Positions 1-8,569 of a stretch of 32,110 bases of DNA are shown piece by piece. The notes beneath the pieces are model-generated. The model had not been told where the DNA came from. It saw only the letters and a program-made list of their open reading frames with translations, and made no database searches. The DNA lies in NCBI GenBank assembly GCA_001464275.1, contig LNFL01000102.1, positions 1 to 32,110 on the forward strand, given 5' to 3'. The first letter of the stretch is position 1. Every line of letters starts with the position of its first letter. This DNA comes from Actinobacteria bacterium Ga0077560. GTDB lineage: Bacteria; Actinomycetota; Thermoleophilia; Miltoncostaeales; Miltoncostaeaceae. Both the position numbers and the translations under genes were made by a program.

Positions 1-1836
1 GGGGAACACCCAGCCGTCGCACAGGCGCGGGCCGCCCCACTGCACCTGGTCGCCGGTGGTGCGCAGGTGCTGGATGCCGTCGTACATGGGCACCACGCGC
101 GCGATCTCCTCGCGGATGGCCTGTCCGTCGGGGAAGTCCACCAGGTGGGCGGACTCGGGCTTCACCCGCTTGGCCACCTCGGTGAAGATGCGCCACTCCG
201 ACCGCACCTCGCCCACGTTGGCGCGCGGGATCTGCGGGCTGTAGGCGACGCGCCGTTCGGTGGTGGTCTCGGTGCCGCCGCCCTCCTGCTCGTAGCGGGT
301 GGCGGCCGGCAGCAGCACGACCACCTCGCCGGGGTCCACCAGCATCTGGGTGGACACCACGATGTCCTGGTGGATGCGGACCTTCGCCGTCGCGAGGCGC
401 CGGGCCACCAGCGCCGGGTCGGGCAGCACGTCCAGGAAGTTGCCGCCGCTGGACCACAGCACGTCGAGCTCCTCCCGCTCGACGGCCTCCAGCATCTCGT
501 CGGCCGACAGGCCCCGCGAGTGCGGTACCGGGAAGCCGTAGTGCGCGCTCAGCTCCGCGGCGCTCTCGGCGGTCACCGGCACGCCGCCCGGGAAGGCGGT
601 GGCGTACGCGCCCATCTCCGCGCCGCCCTGCACCCCCGAGTGCCCGCGGATGGGCATGAGGCCGGCGTTCGGGCGTCCCACGTTGCCGCGCACCAGCGCG
701 AGGTCGATGAGGGCCCGCACGTTGTCCACCCCGAACGGATGCTGGGTGAGGCCCATCGACCACACGAACACCGCGCAGGAGCTGGTGGCGTACTCGCGGG
801 CGAACTCCCGCACCGCCTCGGGCGTGCTGCCCGCCATTCCGGCCAGCTCATCGATGCCCCGGCCGCGGAGCGGGGCCATCAGCTCCTCGTAGCCGCTGGT
901 GTGGGCGTCAACGAACGCCCGGTCCACGGCGCCCAGCTCCTCCAGGGCCAGCAGCACGGCGGAGATGAAGGCCGTGTCGCCGCCGGTGTGCACGCGCACG
1001 AATGCGTCGCTCATCTTCGTGCCGAGCAGCGCGCTCTCGGCGTTGCTGGGCACCCAGTACCGCTCCAGCCCGGGCTCGTCGAAGGGATTGACGACGATCA
1101 CCCGGGTGCCCTTCTTGCGGGCCATGTACAGGTACTTCATGGTCACCGGCTGGGCGTTCGCCACGTCGGAGCCCCACAGCACGATGAGGTCCGTGTTGAT
1201 GAGGTCGGAGTAGCTGATCGTGGTCGCCGCGGCGCCCACCATCTGCTTGAGGGCGATCGTGGACGGGGCGTGGCAGATGCGCGCCGCGTTGTCGACGTTG
1301 TTGCTGCCCATGAAGCGCATCGCCTTCTGGGCGGTGTAGTAGACCTCGTTGGTGATGCCCCTCGCGGTGAGGTAGAGGGCCATCCGGTCGGGACCCGCAT
1401 CGCGCAGCGCGCCGGCCACCAGGTCGAGGGCGTCGTCCCAGGAGACCCGGGTGAACCCCGGCTCGCCGGCCCGCCGCACCATGGGATGCGCCAGGCGTCC
1501 CAGGTCCCGCAGCTCGCGGCCGTTCAGGCGCCGCAACGCCGCCACGTCGCCCAGCCGGTCGTGGTCCATGGCGCCCATGGTGTTCACGCGCAGCAGGCTC
1601 AGCCGCGTGAGGCACATGTGGACGCCGTCGATGGTCCAGTCGTGCAGGCCCGCCACGCCCAGGGCGCACCCGTCGCAGACACCGCGGTTCAGGATCCGCC
1701 AGGCGTGCGGCAGGTTGTCGCGGTTCTCCCACACCGTCTTCGCCATCTCGGCGTAGTGGTTCGGCTTGACCTTCCCGATGCCGTTCGGTGACCAGCCGGC
1801 CCAGAGGTCCCGGCGGCGGGGTGCGCGACGTGCCAT
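1..1836 (-). CDS. FdhF/YdeP-family molybdopterin oxidoreductase (3' end outside window)
   Basis: Large subunit of a Mo-bis-MGD oxidoreductase of the formate dehydrogenase-like FdhF/YdeP type; 612 N-terminal residues are visible and the frame is still open at base 1. E. coli YdeP has roughly 760 residues, so about 150 should be missing. Near the N-terminus Cys54, Cys57 and Cys75 form a CxxC-x17-C pattern, a likely Fe-S ligand set with only three cysteines. The segment RICHAPS places Cys188 where formate dehydrogenases carry the Sec/Cys ligand of molybdenum. The ATG at 1836 lies 1 nt after the fdhD stop, so the two genes are one leftward operon, and FdhD is the expected sulfurtransferase for such an enzyme. 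True substrate is unknown: this family includes proteins without proven formate dehydrogenase activity. No small electron-transfer subunit is visible in the window. Confidence 0.88.
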   Translation of the reverse strand, partial: MARRAPRRRDLWAGWSPNGIGKVKPNHYAEMAKTVWENRDNLPHAWRILNRGVCDGCALGVAGLHDWTIDGVHMCLTRLSLLRVNTMGAMDHDRLGDVAALRRLNGRELRDLGRLAHPMVRRAGEPGFTRVSWDDALDLVAGALRDAGPDRMALYLTARGITNEVYYTAQKAMRFMGSNNVDNAARICHAPSTIALKQMVGAAATTISYSDLINTDLIVLWGSDVANAQPVTMKYLYMARKKGTRVIVVNPFDEPGLERYWVPSNAESALLGTKMSDAFVRVHTGGDTAFISAVLLALEELGAVDRAFVDAHTSGYEELMAPLRGRGIDELAGMAGSTPEAVREFAREYATSSCAVFVWSMGLTQHPFGVDNVRALIDLALVRGNVGRPNAGLMPIRGHSGVQGGAEMGAYATAFPGGVPVTAESAAELSAHYGFPVPHSRGLSADEMLEAVEREELDVLWSSGGNFLDVLPDPALVARRLATAKVRIHQDIVVSTQMLVDPGEVVVLLPAATRYEQEGGGTETTTERRVAYSPQIPRANVGEVRSEWRIFTEVAKRVKPESAHLVDFPDGQAIREEIARVVPMYDGIQHLRTTGDQVQWGGPRLCDGWVFP

Positions 1837-1837
1837 G

Positions 1838-2680
1838 TCAGTCCTCCCGCGTGACGCGGTGGGGGTGGGAGTAGACGTTCATGCGGTCCTCCCGGAGGAA
1901 GCCCACCAGGGTGATGCCCAGGGACTCGGCCGTGGCCACGGCAAGGCTCGATGGGCCCGAGACCGCGCACACCACGGGGATGCGGGCCACCGCGGCCTTC
2001 TGGATGATCTCGAACGAGGCCCGGCCCGACACCAGCAGCACGGTGCCCTCCAGCGGGAGCCGCCCGCCCAGGGCGGCCCACCCCACGACCTTGTCGACGG
2101 CGTTGTGCCGGCCGACGTCCTCGCGCACGCACAGGGCGGCTCCATCGGCGGCGAACACGCCGGCGGCGTGGAGCGCCCCCGTGCGGTCGAAGCCGCGCTG
2201 GTGCTCCAGCAGGGCGCCGGGCATCCGCAGCAGCGTGCCGGCCCCCACGCTCACGGCGTCCCGGAGGGGGGTGCAGCGCTCGCGCAGCTCGTCGAGGCTC
2301 GCCGTGCCGCACACCCCGCACGCCGCCGTCACCGCATGGGCACGGGCCCGCACCTCCCGCCGGGGAGCCGCGGAGGAGCGCACCACCACCACGTTGTAGG
2401 CCTGAGCCTCGCCCGGGTCGGTGCAGTAGGCGATGCCCGCGAGGTCCCCGGGTTCGACGAGCCCCTCGGTCACCAGGAACCCGGCGGCCAGCTCGAAGTC
2501 GGCCCCCGGGGTGCGCATGGTGACCGCCACGGGTGCGGGATCGGCCCCGGGCGCGGCGATCCGGACCTCCATGGGCTCCTCGCCGGCCAGGCGATCGGCG
2601 CGGGTGTCCCAGCGGCCCGCGCGCAGGCGGAGGACCCGTGCGGGAACGGCGGCCGAACGGTCGGCGGCGGAGGTCGCCAT
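1838..2680 (-). CDS. fdhD: FdhD, formate dehydrogenase accessory sulfurtransferase
   Basis: Cytoplasmic chaperone that passes sulfur from a cysteine desulfurase to the Mo-bis-MGD cofactor before insertion into formate dehydrogenase-type enzymes. The 280-residue protein has the family CxxC loop AACGVCGTASL (Cys121 and Cys124) and the conserved DVGRHNAVDK segment in the C-terminal half. ATG 2680 was chosen because a TAGCGT hexamer (complement of 2687-2692) ends 6 nt upstream, fitting a leaderless start; GTG 2686 is an in-frame alternative adding two residues. It is followed after 1 nt by the YdeP-type oxidoreductase, its likely client, and is divergent from moeA. Confidence 0.93.
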   Translation of the reverse strand: MATSAADRSAAVPARVLRLRAGRWDTRADRLAGEEPMEVRIAAPGADPAPVAVTMRTPGADFELAAGFLVTEGLVEPGDLAGIAYCTDPGEAQAYNVVVVRSSAAPRREVRARAHAVTAACGVCGTASLDELRERCTPLRDAVSVGAGTLLRMPGALLEHQRGFDRTGALHAAGVFAADGAALCVREDVGRHNAVDKVVGWAALGGRLPLEGTVLLVSGRASFEIIQKAAVARIPVVCAVSGPSSLAVATAESLGITLVGFLREDRMNVYSHPHRVTRED

Positions 2681-2686
2681 GCGCAC

Positions 2687-2696
2687 ACGCTAGCGT
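2687..2696. promoter_or_regulatory. Overlapping divergent -10 elements of fdhD and moeA
   Basis: The 10-bp palindrome ACGCTAGCGT reads TAGCGT on both strands. On the minus strand it ends 6 nt before the fdhD ATG (2680), on the plus strand 9 nt before the moeA ATG (2706). Both fit a TANNNT -10 box with leaderless or nearly leaderless transcripts. RNA polymerase could occupy only one direction at a time. No clear -35 element is seen. Confidence 0.5.
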
Positions 2697-2705
2697 CACC
2701 GGCAC

Positions 2706-3841
2706 ATGCGCGACGTGACCCTCACCCAGGCGCTCTCCCGCCCGAGGAAGCGATCCCGGTGGCCGACGCCGCCGGACGCATCCTGTCCCGCGATGTGGTG
2801 GCCTCGGTGGACCTGCCCTCGGCGGACTCGGCCGCCATGGACGGCCTCGCCGTGCGGTCGCGGGACACCCCGGGCGTCGTGGCGGTCAGCGGTGAGCATC
2901 GCGCCGGACATCCCGGGGAGGTGCGCCTGGGCCCGGGACAGGCGGCGCGCATCTCGACCGGCGCGGTCATGCCGGAGGGCGCCGACGCCGTGGTGCGCCG
3001 GGAGGAGGTGCGCGGAACCCCCGATGCGGCCGAGGTGCCCGGCGTGGCGTCGGGCCGGGACGTGCGCCGCCGCGGCGAGGTCATCACCGCCGGAGCGGTC
3101 CTGATGCCGGCCGGGGCACGGCCCGCGCCCACCGCGGTCGCGGCGCTCGCCGGCGTGGGATGGGCCGAGGTGTGGGTGCACGCCCGGCCTCGCGTGGCGG
3201 TGATCGGGCTCGGCGACGAGCTCGTCCCGCCGGGTTCGCCGCTGCGGCCCGGGCAGGTGTACGACGGGAACCGGCTGGGGGTGGGGGCGCAGATCACCGC
3301 CGCCGGCGGGCAGGTCATCTCCAACAGCTCGGTGGGCGACGACCGCGACGCGACGGTGTGGGCCATCCACAACGCGCTCGGGATGGGCGCCGACATGGTG
3401 GTCACCGTGGGCGGCGTGTCGGCCGGCGACCACGACCACGTGCGGCCGGCCATGCGGTCCCTGGGCGCCGACGAGGTGTTCCGCGGCGTGCGGGTCGTGC
3501 CGTGCCGGCCGGTGTGGCTCGGGCGCCGGGACGATGTGGTGATGCTGGGCCTGCCCGGCAACCCCGCCTCGGCGGCCATCGCGTTCCACCTGTTCGGGAG
3601 GGCCCTGCTGGGACATCCGCCGGACTGGCCCATGCGGGCGCCGCTGGCGGTGGACTGGTCGCCGCGGCCGGGCATGACCCACGCGGTGCGCTGCGCTCTG
3701 CGCGACGGCGTGCTCCACCCGCTGGCCGCCCAGGAGGCGCACGCGGTCACCAGCATGGCCCTCGCCGACGCGCTGGCGCTGGTGGAGGGTGACACCGCGG
3801 CCGGGCAGCCGGTGCCGTGGTCACCGCTTGGGGCGGCGTGA
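2706..3841 (+). CDS. moeA: MoeA molybdopterin molybdenumtransferase, disrupted N-terminus
   Basis: MoeA inserts molybdate into adenylylated molybdopterin. The main frame (codons in phase with 2741) encodes a complete MoeA core: the SADSAAMDG segment, a GAVMPEGADAVVRREEV strand region, the MoCF-binding-like domain with TVGGVSAGDHD, and GLPGNPASA near the C-terminus. That frame has no ATG, GTG or TTG before GTG 2759. The expected family N-terminus, MRDVTLTQALS, starts at ATG 2706 in another frame, correctly placed behind the shared -10 element. Joining LTQAL to LPPEEAIPVADAAGR also leaves the first helix about 8-10 residues shorter than in E. coli MoeA. So a small out-of-frame deletion near 2733-2742, or an assembly error, is likely. 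If real, translation could only restart at GTG 2759. The stop overlaps the next gene in GTGA. Confidence 0.85.
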
Positions 3842-4641
3842 CCCCGCCGGTGCTGCTGGTCACCGGGGGCTCGGGCCTGCTGGGGACGGCGATACGCGCC
3901 CATGTGGCTGCCCACGGTGGGTGGGAGGTGGTGGCCCCCTCCCACGGCGAGGTGGACGTGTGCGATCCCGCCGCGGTCTCGGCCGCGTTCAACGCCCGTC
4001 GCCCGGCGGCGGTCATCCACTGCGCCTACGTCCGCGAGGACCGCGCGGTGAACGTGGACGGTGCCCGGGTGGTGGCGCGATGCGCCGCCGCGGCGGGCGC
4101 CCGGCTGGTGCACATGTCCACGGACGTGGTCTTCGCCGGTCGTGAGACGCCGTACACCGAGGACGACGCCCCGGACCCGGTGCACGACTACGGGCGGGCG
4201 AAGGCCGACGCCGAGCGGGAGGTGATGGCGGCCCATGCCGGTGCGGTCATGGTGCGCACCTCGCTGATGTACGGCGGGGCCGACAGCGCCCCCGTGCGGA
4301 TGGTCCTGGATGCCGCCGCGGGCCGCACGGAGACCGCCTTTTTCGCCGACGAGTTCCGGTCGGTCGCGCACGTGAGCGACATGGCCGCCGCCGTGGTGGC
4401 GCTGGCCGGCATGGACGTGGCCGGCCCGCTGCATGTGGCCGGGCCCGAGCCGGTGAGCCGGCTGGACTTCGCCCGGGCGGTCTGCCGGGCCCACGGCCTG
4501 CCGGAGACCGCCGTGCGCGGGTCGACCCTCGCGCAGGCCGGCCTGAGCCGCCCCGGCAACCTGGTGCTCGACAGCTCCCGGGCAGGCTCGCTGGGCGTGC
4601 CGATGCCGGGTGCCTGCGGTGCCAGGCTCGGCACCGGGTAG
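3838..4641 (+). CDS. RmlD-like NAD(P)-dependent sugar-nucleotide reductase (extended SDR)
   Basis: A 267-residue extended short-chain dehydrogenase resembling dTDP-4-dehydrorhamnose reductase (RmlD) in its whole-length pattern. The Rossmann glycine motif TGGSGLLG is at residues 9-16, STDVVFAG follows at the serine of the active site, and the catalytic YxxxK is Tyr118-Lys122 in DYGRAKADAE. The GTG at 3838 overlaps the moeA stop in GTGA, so it is probably translationally coupled; an earlier in-frame GTG at 3817 is less likely. Its position between moeA and moaA suggests co-expression with cofactor synthesis, but no molybdopterin role is known for this family. Substrate is not predictable. Confidence 0.8.
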   Translation: MTPPVLLVTGGSGLLGTAIRAHVAAHGGWEVVAPSHGEVDVCDPAAVSAAFNARRPAAVIHCAYVREDRAVNVDGARVVARCAAAAGARLVHMSTDVVFAGRETPYTEDDAPDPVHDYGRAKADAEREVMAAHAGAVMVRTSLMYGGADSAPVRMVLDAAAGRTETAFFADEFRSVAHVSDMAAAVVALAGMDVAGPLHVAGPEPVSRLDFARAVCRAHGLPETAVRGSTLAQAGLSRPGNLVLDSSRAGSLGVPMPGACGARLGTG

Positions 4642-4725
4642 CCCGAGGCAGGTGCGCGTCGCGGCGGCGTGCGCCGCGCCGTCGGGACGGGCCGCCTCGG
4701 CCGTGCGCTGCCAGACTGGGCGGTG

Positions 4726-5691
4726 ATGGGACTCGAACCGCTCACGGACGCCTTCGGGCGCGTCCACCGGTCGCTCCGGCTGTCGGTGACCGACCGCTGC
4801 AACCTGCGGTGCCGATACTGCATGCCGGCCGAGGGCATGGCCTGGCTCGGCCGGGACGAGCTGTTGGACGCCGACGAACTGGCGCGCCTGGTCGCGTTGT
4901 TCGCGCGGCTGGGCGTCACCGACGTGCGGGTCACCGGCGGCGAGCCGCTGGTGCGGCCGGGCATCGCGGAGATCGTCGCCCGCGTGAAGGGCACCCCGGG
5001 GATCCGGGAGGTGTCCATCACCACCAACGGGGTGCTGCTGGCTGGACAGGTGGACGAGCTGATGGCGGCCGGGCTGGACCGGGTGAATGTGAGCGTCGAC
5101 AGCCTCGACCCGGAGCGATTCGCGCAGATCACCCGCCGGCGTGACCTGGACCGGGTGCTGGAGGGGCTGGCGGCCTGCGAGGCCCACGAGCGGCTGCGGC
5201 CGATCAAGGTGAACGCCGTGGTGCTGCGCGGCATCAGCGAGCCGGACGTGCTGCCCCTGGCCGAGCTGGCGCGCCGGCGGCCCTACGTGGTGCGGTTCAT
5301 CGAGGCCATGCCGCTGGACGCCTCGCGCGAGTGGACGCGTGAGCACGTGATGACCGGCCAGGAACTGCGCGCCATGATCCACGCCCGGTGGCCCCTCGAA
5401 CCCCTCGAGCGCGAGCGGCCGGCCGCCCCGGCCACGCAGTTCGTGAGCTCGGTCACCGAGCCGTTCTGTCAGCAGTGCGACCGCCTGCGGGTGACCGCCG
5501 ACGGCATGCTGCGCACCTGTCTGTTCGCCACCGACGAGACCGATCTGCGCGGCCCGCTGCGCGCCGGGGCCGACGACGCGGCATTGGAGCGGATGGTGCG
5601 CGGCGCCGTGCTGGGCAAGCACGCTGGACATGCCATCGGGACGGAGGGATGGACCTATCGTGGCCGCCCCATGAGCATGATCGGCGGCTGA
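4726..5691 (+). CDS. moaA: MoaA GTP 3',8-cyclase
   Basis: Radical SAM enzyme that, with MoaC, converts GTP to cyclic pyranopterin monophosphate, the first step of molybdenum cofactor synthesis. 321 residues. The SAM cluster motif CNLRCRYC supplies Cys25, Cys29 and Cys32; the second 4Fe-4S cluster is held by Cys248, Cys251 and Cys265 (CxxC-x13-C); the chain ends in Gly-Gly, as needed for MoaA activity. The TGGEPL motif follows the first cluster. ATG 4726 starts the conserved N-terminus; upstream codons are not conserved. CAGACT at 4712-4717, 8 nt before ATG, may be a weak -10 for a leaderless transcript. moaC, moaD and moaE are not in the window. Confidence 0.95.
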   Translation: MGLEPLTDAFGRVHRSLRLSVTDRCNLRCRYCMPAEGMAWLGRDELLDADELARLVALFARLGVTDVRVTGGEPLVRPGIAEIVARVKGTPGIREVSITTNGVLLAGQVDELMAAGLDRVNVSVDSLDPERFAQITRRRDLDRVLEGLAACEAHERLRPIKVNAVVLRGISEPDVLPLAELARRRPYVVRFIEAMPLDASREWTREHVMTGQELRAMIHARWPLEPLERERPAAPATQFVSSVTEPFCQQCDRLRVTADGMLRTCLFATDETDLRGPLRAGADDAALERMVRGAVLGKHAGHAIGTEGWTYRGRPMSMIGG

Positions 5692-5722
5692 CGCTGTCCG
5701 TCGACCCCCACCTGGATGCCAC

Positions 5723-5740
5723 GCCGGGCTTCAGCCCGGC
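5723..5740. terminator. Hairpin between convergent moaA and MFS genes
   Basis: Perfect inverted repeat GCCGGGC / GCCCGGC with a TTCA loop, overlapping the stop codon of the leftward MFS gene. It lies 31 nt past the moaA stop. There is no T-run on either side, so it is only a candidate bidirectional terminator. Confidence 0.45.
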
Positions 5741-6921
5741 TGATCCCCGGCCCGCAGCCGCAGCGACAACCCGGCCGCGACGAGGACGATGAGCGCGCAG
5801 GCGACCCCGATCACCCGGTAGCCGGGACCCTCGAACACCGGGCCCATGACGGCGGCGCCGAGGGTGACCCCGATGTATGTCGTGCAGCTCATCAGCGCCA
5901 CCACCGCGCCGCGGCCGGCGGGCATGGCGTTGGTGGCCAGCGTGGCCATGGCGGTCAGGAATCCGGCCTGCTGGGTTCCCATCACCACCAGGACCGTCCC
6001 CAGCGCCACGGGCACCGCGGCCGTCCAGGGCAGCGCGGCGAACAGCACCGTCAGCATCACGAGGGTGAGCGTGACGGTGCGGGCCTTGCCGAGCCGGTCG
6101 ATGACGCGTCCGTTCAGCGACATCACGGCCACGCCCACGCCGTAGAGCAGGATGAGGGCCCCCGCCGCGCCGCTGCGCACGTCGAGCTCCTCGCGCAGGA
6201 AGCTGCCCAGGTAGGTGTAGACACCGTAGAAGGCCAGCATGTTCAGCAGGTTCACCGTGAGCAGCCAGCGCACGGCGGGGACCGCCAGCGCGTCGCGCAG
6301 CCCCACGCGAGCGGCGCGATCCCCGACGTGGCCGGCCCCCGACCCGCCGGGCAGCAGCCGTACGGCGAGCACGGTGGCGACCGCCGCGAGCCCGGCGAGG
6401 GCGGCGAGGGCCTCCCGCCAGCCGGCCAGCTGGCCGATGAACCCGCCGGCGGGCACGCCGGCCACCAGGGCGAGCGCCCAGCCGGCGATGACCCAGCCCA
6501 TCACCCGGCCCCGGCGCTCGTAGGGCACCTCGTCGCCCACCCACGCGTACGCGGCGGGCAGGAACAGCCCCGACCCGACCCCGCACAGCGCACGGCCGAT
6601 CACCAGGCTCAGCAGGCTGGGCGCCAGCGCACACAGCACGCCGGCCACGGCGAAGATGACCAGGCCCCCCAGGATGGCCGCTCGGCGGGAGGTCCGGTCG
6701 GCCACCCAGCCCGCCGCGGGCGCGACGATGGCCACGGCCAGGCCGTAGACGCTCACCGAGAGGCCCGCCGCGTCGACCCCGGTGCCGAAGTCCGCGGCGA
6801 TGTCCTCCAGCAACGGGGAGATCACCAGGGCCTCGGATCCCACGGCGAAGACCCCGAGCAGCAGGGCCACGGTGGCCGCGGCGAGGGCGCGTCCCTGCAG
6901 CACCGGGCGGGGGTCGGTCAT
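5731..6921 (-). CDS. MFS transporter, drug:H+ antiporter-like (12 TM)
   Basis: A 396-residue polytopic membrane protein of the major facilitator superfamily. About twelve hydrophobic segments are visible, and the loop between TM2 and TM3 carries the MFS motif A variant GWVADRTSRRA (residues 71-81). The overall pattern resembles DHA1-type exporters (AraJ/YdhP-like); the cargo is unknown. ATG 6921 precedes the conserved hydrophobic start and is 6 nt from a CAGACT hexamer, so the transcript may be leaderless. It is divergent from the aldo/keto reductase, with only 29 nt between start codons and a perfect 17-nt palindrome in that gap. Confidence 0.88.
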   Translation of the reverse strand: MTDPRPVLQGRALAAATVALLLGVFAVGSEALVISPLLEDIAADFGTGVDAAGLSVSVYGLAVAIVAPAAGWVADRTSRRAAILGGLVIFAVAGVLCALAPSLLSLVIGRALCGVGSGLFLPAAYAWVGDEVPYERRGRVMGWVIAGWALALVAGVPAGGFIGQLAGWREALAALAGLAAVATVLAVRLLPGGSGAGHVGDRAARVGLRDALAVPAVRWLLTVNLLNMLAFYGVYTYLGSFLREELDVRSGAAGALILLYGVGVAVMSLNGRVIDRLGKARTVTLTLVMLTVLFAALPWTAAVPVALGTVLVVMGTQQAGFLTAMATLATNAMPAGRGAVVALMSCTTYIGVTLGAAVMGPVFEGPGYRVIGVACALIVLVAAGLSLRLRAGDQPG

Positions 6922-6938
6922 CCCGGCAGTCTGCCGGG
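6922..6938. promoter_or_regulatory. Hyphenated palindrome between divergent MFS and aldo/keto reductase genes
   Basis: CCCGGCAG-T-CTGCCGGG is a perfect inverted repeat filling most of the 29-nt gap between the two start codons. It covers the putative MFS -10 (complement of 6928-6933) and abuts the TAGCCT -10 of the reductase (6939-6944, 6 nt before ATG 6951). A dimeric repressor bound here would block both genes. Confidence 0.45.
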
Positions 6939-6950
6939 TAGCCTCAGTCC

Positions 6951-7931
6951 ATGACCAGACTCGGGGCGCACGGACCGGACCTGCATCCCATCGGCCTGGG
7001 GGCCATGGGGCTGTCGGGCAACAGCTACGGGCCGGCGGACGAGGCAACCGCCATCGAGGCGGTGCGGACCGCCCTCGATCTCGGCGTCACCCACATCGAC
7101 ACCGCCGACGTCTACGGCGGCGACGGGCACAACGAGCGGTTGGTGGGCCGTGCGCTGGCGGGCCGGCGTGACGAGGCGTTCATCGCCACCAAGTTCGGTC
7201 TCATCGGCGCCGGCGCCGACCTGCGCGTGGACGGCCAGCCGGAGCGGGTGGCGGGCTGCGTCGCCGGCAGCATGGAGCGGCTCGGCGTGGACGTCATCGA
7301 TCTGCTCTACCTGCACCGGGTGGACCCCGGAGTGCCCATCGAGGAGACCGTGGGGGCGATGGCTCACGAGGTGGAGGCCGGCCGGGTGCGATTCCTGGGC
7401 CTCTCGGAGGCCGGGGCCGCCACCGTCCGTCGCGCGCACGCCGTGCACCCGATCGCCGCGGTGCAGTCGGAGTACTCGCTGTGGTGGCGGCGGCCCGAGC
7501 GCGAGCTGCTGCCCACGCTCACCGAGCTGGGCATCGCCCTGGTCCCGTTCAGCCCGGTGGGCCGGGGCCTGCTGGGCGGTTCGCTGCGGTCGGCGGCCGA
7601 CCTGGGGGAGGGGGACCTGCGCCGGGCGCTGCCGCGGTTCCAGGGGGACACCCTCGACCGCAACCTGCTGCTCGCCCGCGCGGTGGACGCCGTGGCCGAG
7701 GGGCTGGGCGCCACGCCAGGCCAGGTGGCCCTGGCCTGGCTCATCGGGCGCGGCGGGATGATCCTGCCCATCCCGGGGATGCGGTCACCCGCGCGCGTGC
7801 GGGAGAACGCCGCCGCGGCCTCGCTGGTGCTGCCCGCCGATGCGCTGGCGACCCTGGAGGCGGCGTTCCCGCCGGATCTCGAGGCGGGCGATCGCTACCC
7901 CGAGCACCTGCAGGAGCTCATCGACGGTTAG
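6951..7931 (+). CDS. Aldo/keto reductase
   Basis: A 326-residue NADPH-dependent (alpha/beta)8-barrel oxidoreductase. The full catalytic tetrad is present: Asp50 and Tyr55 in HIDTADVYG, Lys81 in IATKFG and His122 in YLHRVDP. The C-terminal cofactor region IPIPGMRSPARVRENAAA is intact. It resembles AKR13-like and YakC-type enzymes that reduce aldehydes; the substrate is not predictable. A TAGCCT hexamer 6 nt before the ATG indicates a leaderless start. It is divergent from an exporter and overlaps the end of the convergent LysE gene by 4 nt. Confidence 0.92.
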   Translation: MTRLGAHGPDLHPIGLGAMGLSGNSYGPADEATAIEAVRTALDLGVTHIDTADVYGGDGHNERLVGRALAGRRDEAFIATKFGLIGAGADLRVDGQPERVAGCVAGSMERLGVDVIDLLYLHRVDPGVPIEETVGAMAHEVEAGRVRFLGLSEAGAATVRRAHAVHPIAAVQSEYSLWWRRPERELLPTLTELGIALVPFSPVGRGLLGGSLRSAADLGEGDLRRALPRFQGDTLDRNLLLARAVDAVAEGLGATPGQVALAWLIGRGGMILPIPGMRSPARVRENAAAASLVLPADALATLEAAFPPDLEAGDRYPEHLQELIDG

Positions 7932-8563
7932 TTGCCGCGCCCCGTGAGGGCCAGCTTCACGCCGAGGGCCATGACGGCCACCCCGCCGGCGCCGCCCACA
8001 TGCACCAGCCGGTCCGGCCGCCGCGCGAACCAGCGCTGCGCGCTGCCGGCGGCCACGCCCCAGGTGCCGTCGCTCACCAGGGCGATTGCGGCGAAGACCA
8101 GGCTCAGGACGCCCATCTGCATCCACACCGGGGCCCCGTCCGGGTCCACGAACTGCGGCAGCACCGCCCCGAAGAACACCACGACCTTCGGATTGGTCAC
8201 GCCCACCACGAAGCCGTCCCGGATGATCCGCCGGGTGGACAGCGGGGCGACCTCGCCGGCCACCGCCGCGGGCAGCGCGTGCCGGTGCCGCCACATCTGC
8301 CATCCCAGGACCACCAGGTAGAGGGCCCCGGCGATCTTCACCACCGTGAACGCGACCAGGCTCGTCGCGATGATCCCGCCCAGCCCCGCCGACACCAGCC
8401 ACGCCAGCAACAGCGCCCCGGCCGTGTTCCCCAGGGTCGTCGCCACCGCCGCCCGCCGCCCCAGCGCGACACCCCGGCTCACCGCGAACAGCACGCTCGG
8501 CCCCGGCACCACGATGATCACCAGCGCCGCGAGGGCGAAGCTCAGGATCTGATGCCCGGACAC
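7928..8563 (-). CDS. LysE/RhtB-family amino-acid exporter
   Basis: A 211-residue inner-membrane protein with five to six hydrophobic segments. The N-terminal family signature VPGPSVLFAVSRGVALGRR follows the first helix, and FVVGVTNPKVVVFF is the second conserved loop. The family exports amino acids or derivatives; the substrate is unknown. The start is GTG 8563; a TAGGAT hexamer (complement of 8570-8575) lies 6 nt upstream, so the mRNA is probably leaderless. The CAATTG repeat array begins 38 bp upstream, so the array may regulate this gene. Confidence 0.9.
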   Translation of the reverse strand: MSGHQILSFALAALVIIVVPGPSVLFAVSRGVALGRRAAVATTLGNTAGALLLAWLVSAGLGGIIATSLVAFTVVKIAGALYLVVLGWQMWRHRHALPAAVAGEVAPLSTRRIIRDGFVVGVTNPKVVVFFGAVLPQFVDPDGAPVWMQMGVLSLVFAAIALVSDGTWGVAAGSAQRWFARRPDRLVHVGGAGGVAVMALGVKLALTGRGN

Positions 8564-8569
8564 CGCGCG

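Noticed and set aside
2681..2706. Moco riboswitch before moeA or moaA
   Set aside because: There is no leader long enough to hold one; both genes appear leaderless or nearly so.
1766..3841. 691-residue protein including MoeA
   Set aside because: The first 320 residues are antisense to fdhD and have shadow composition; only the part after about 2741 is MoeA.
2722..5631. Long leftward open frame opposite moeA and moaA
   Set aside because: Histidine/proline/arginine-rich shadow of well-recognised genes on the other strand, typical of high-GC DNA.
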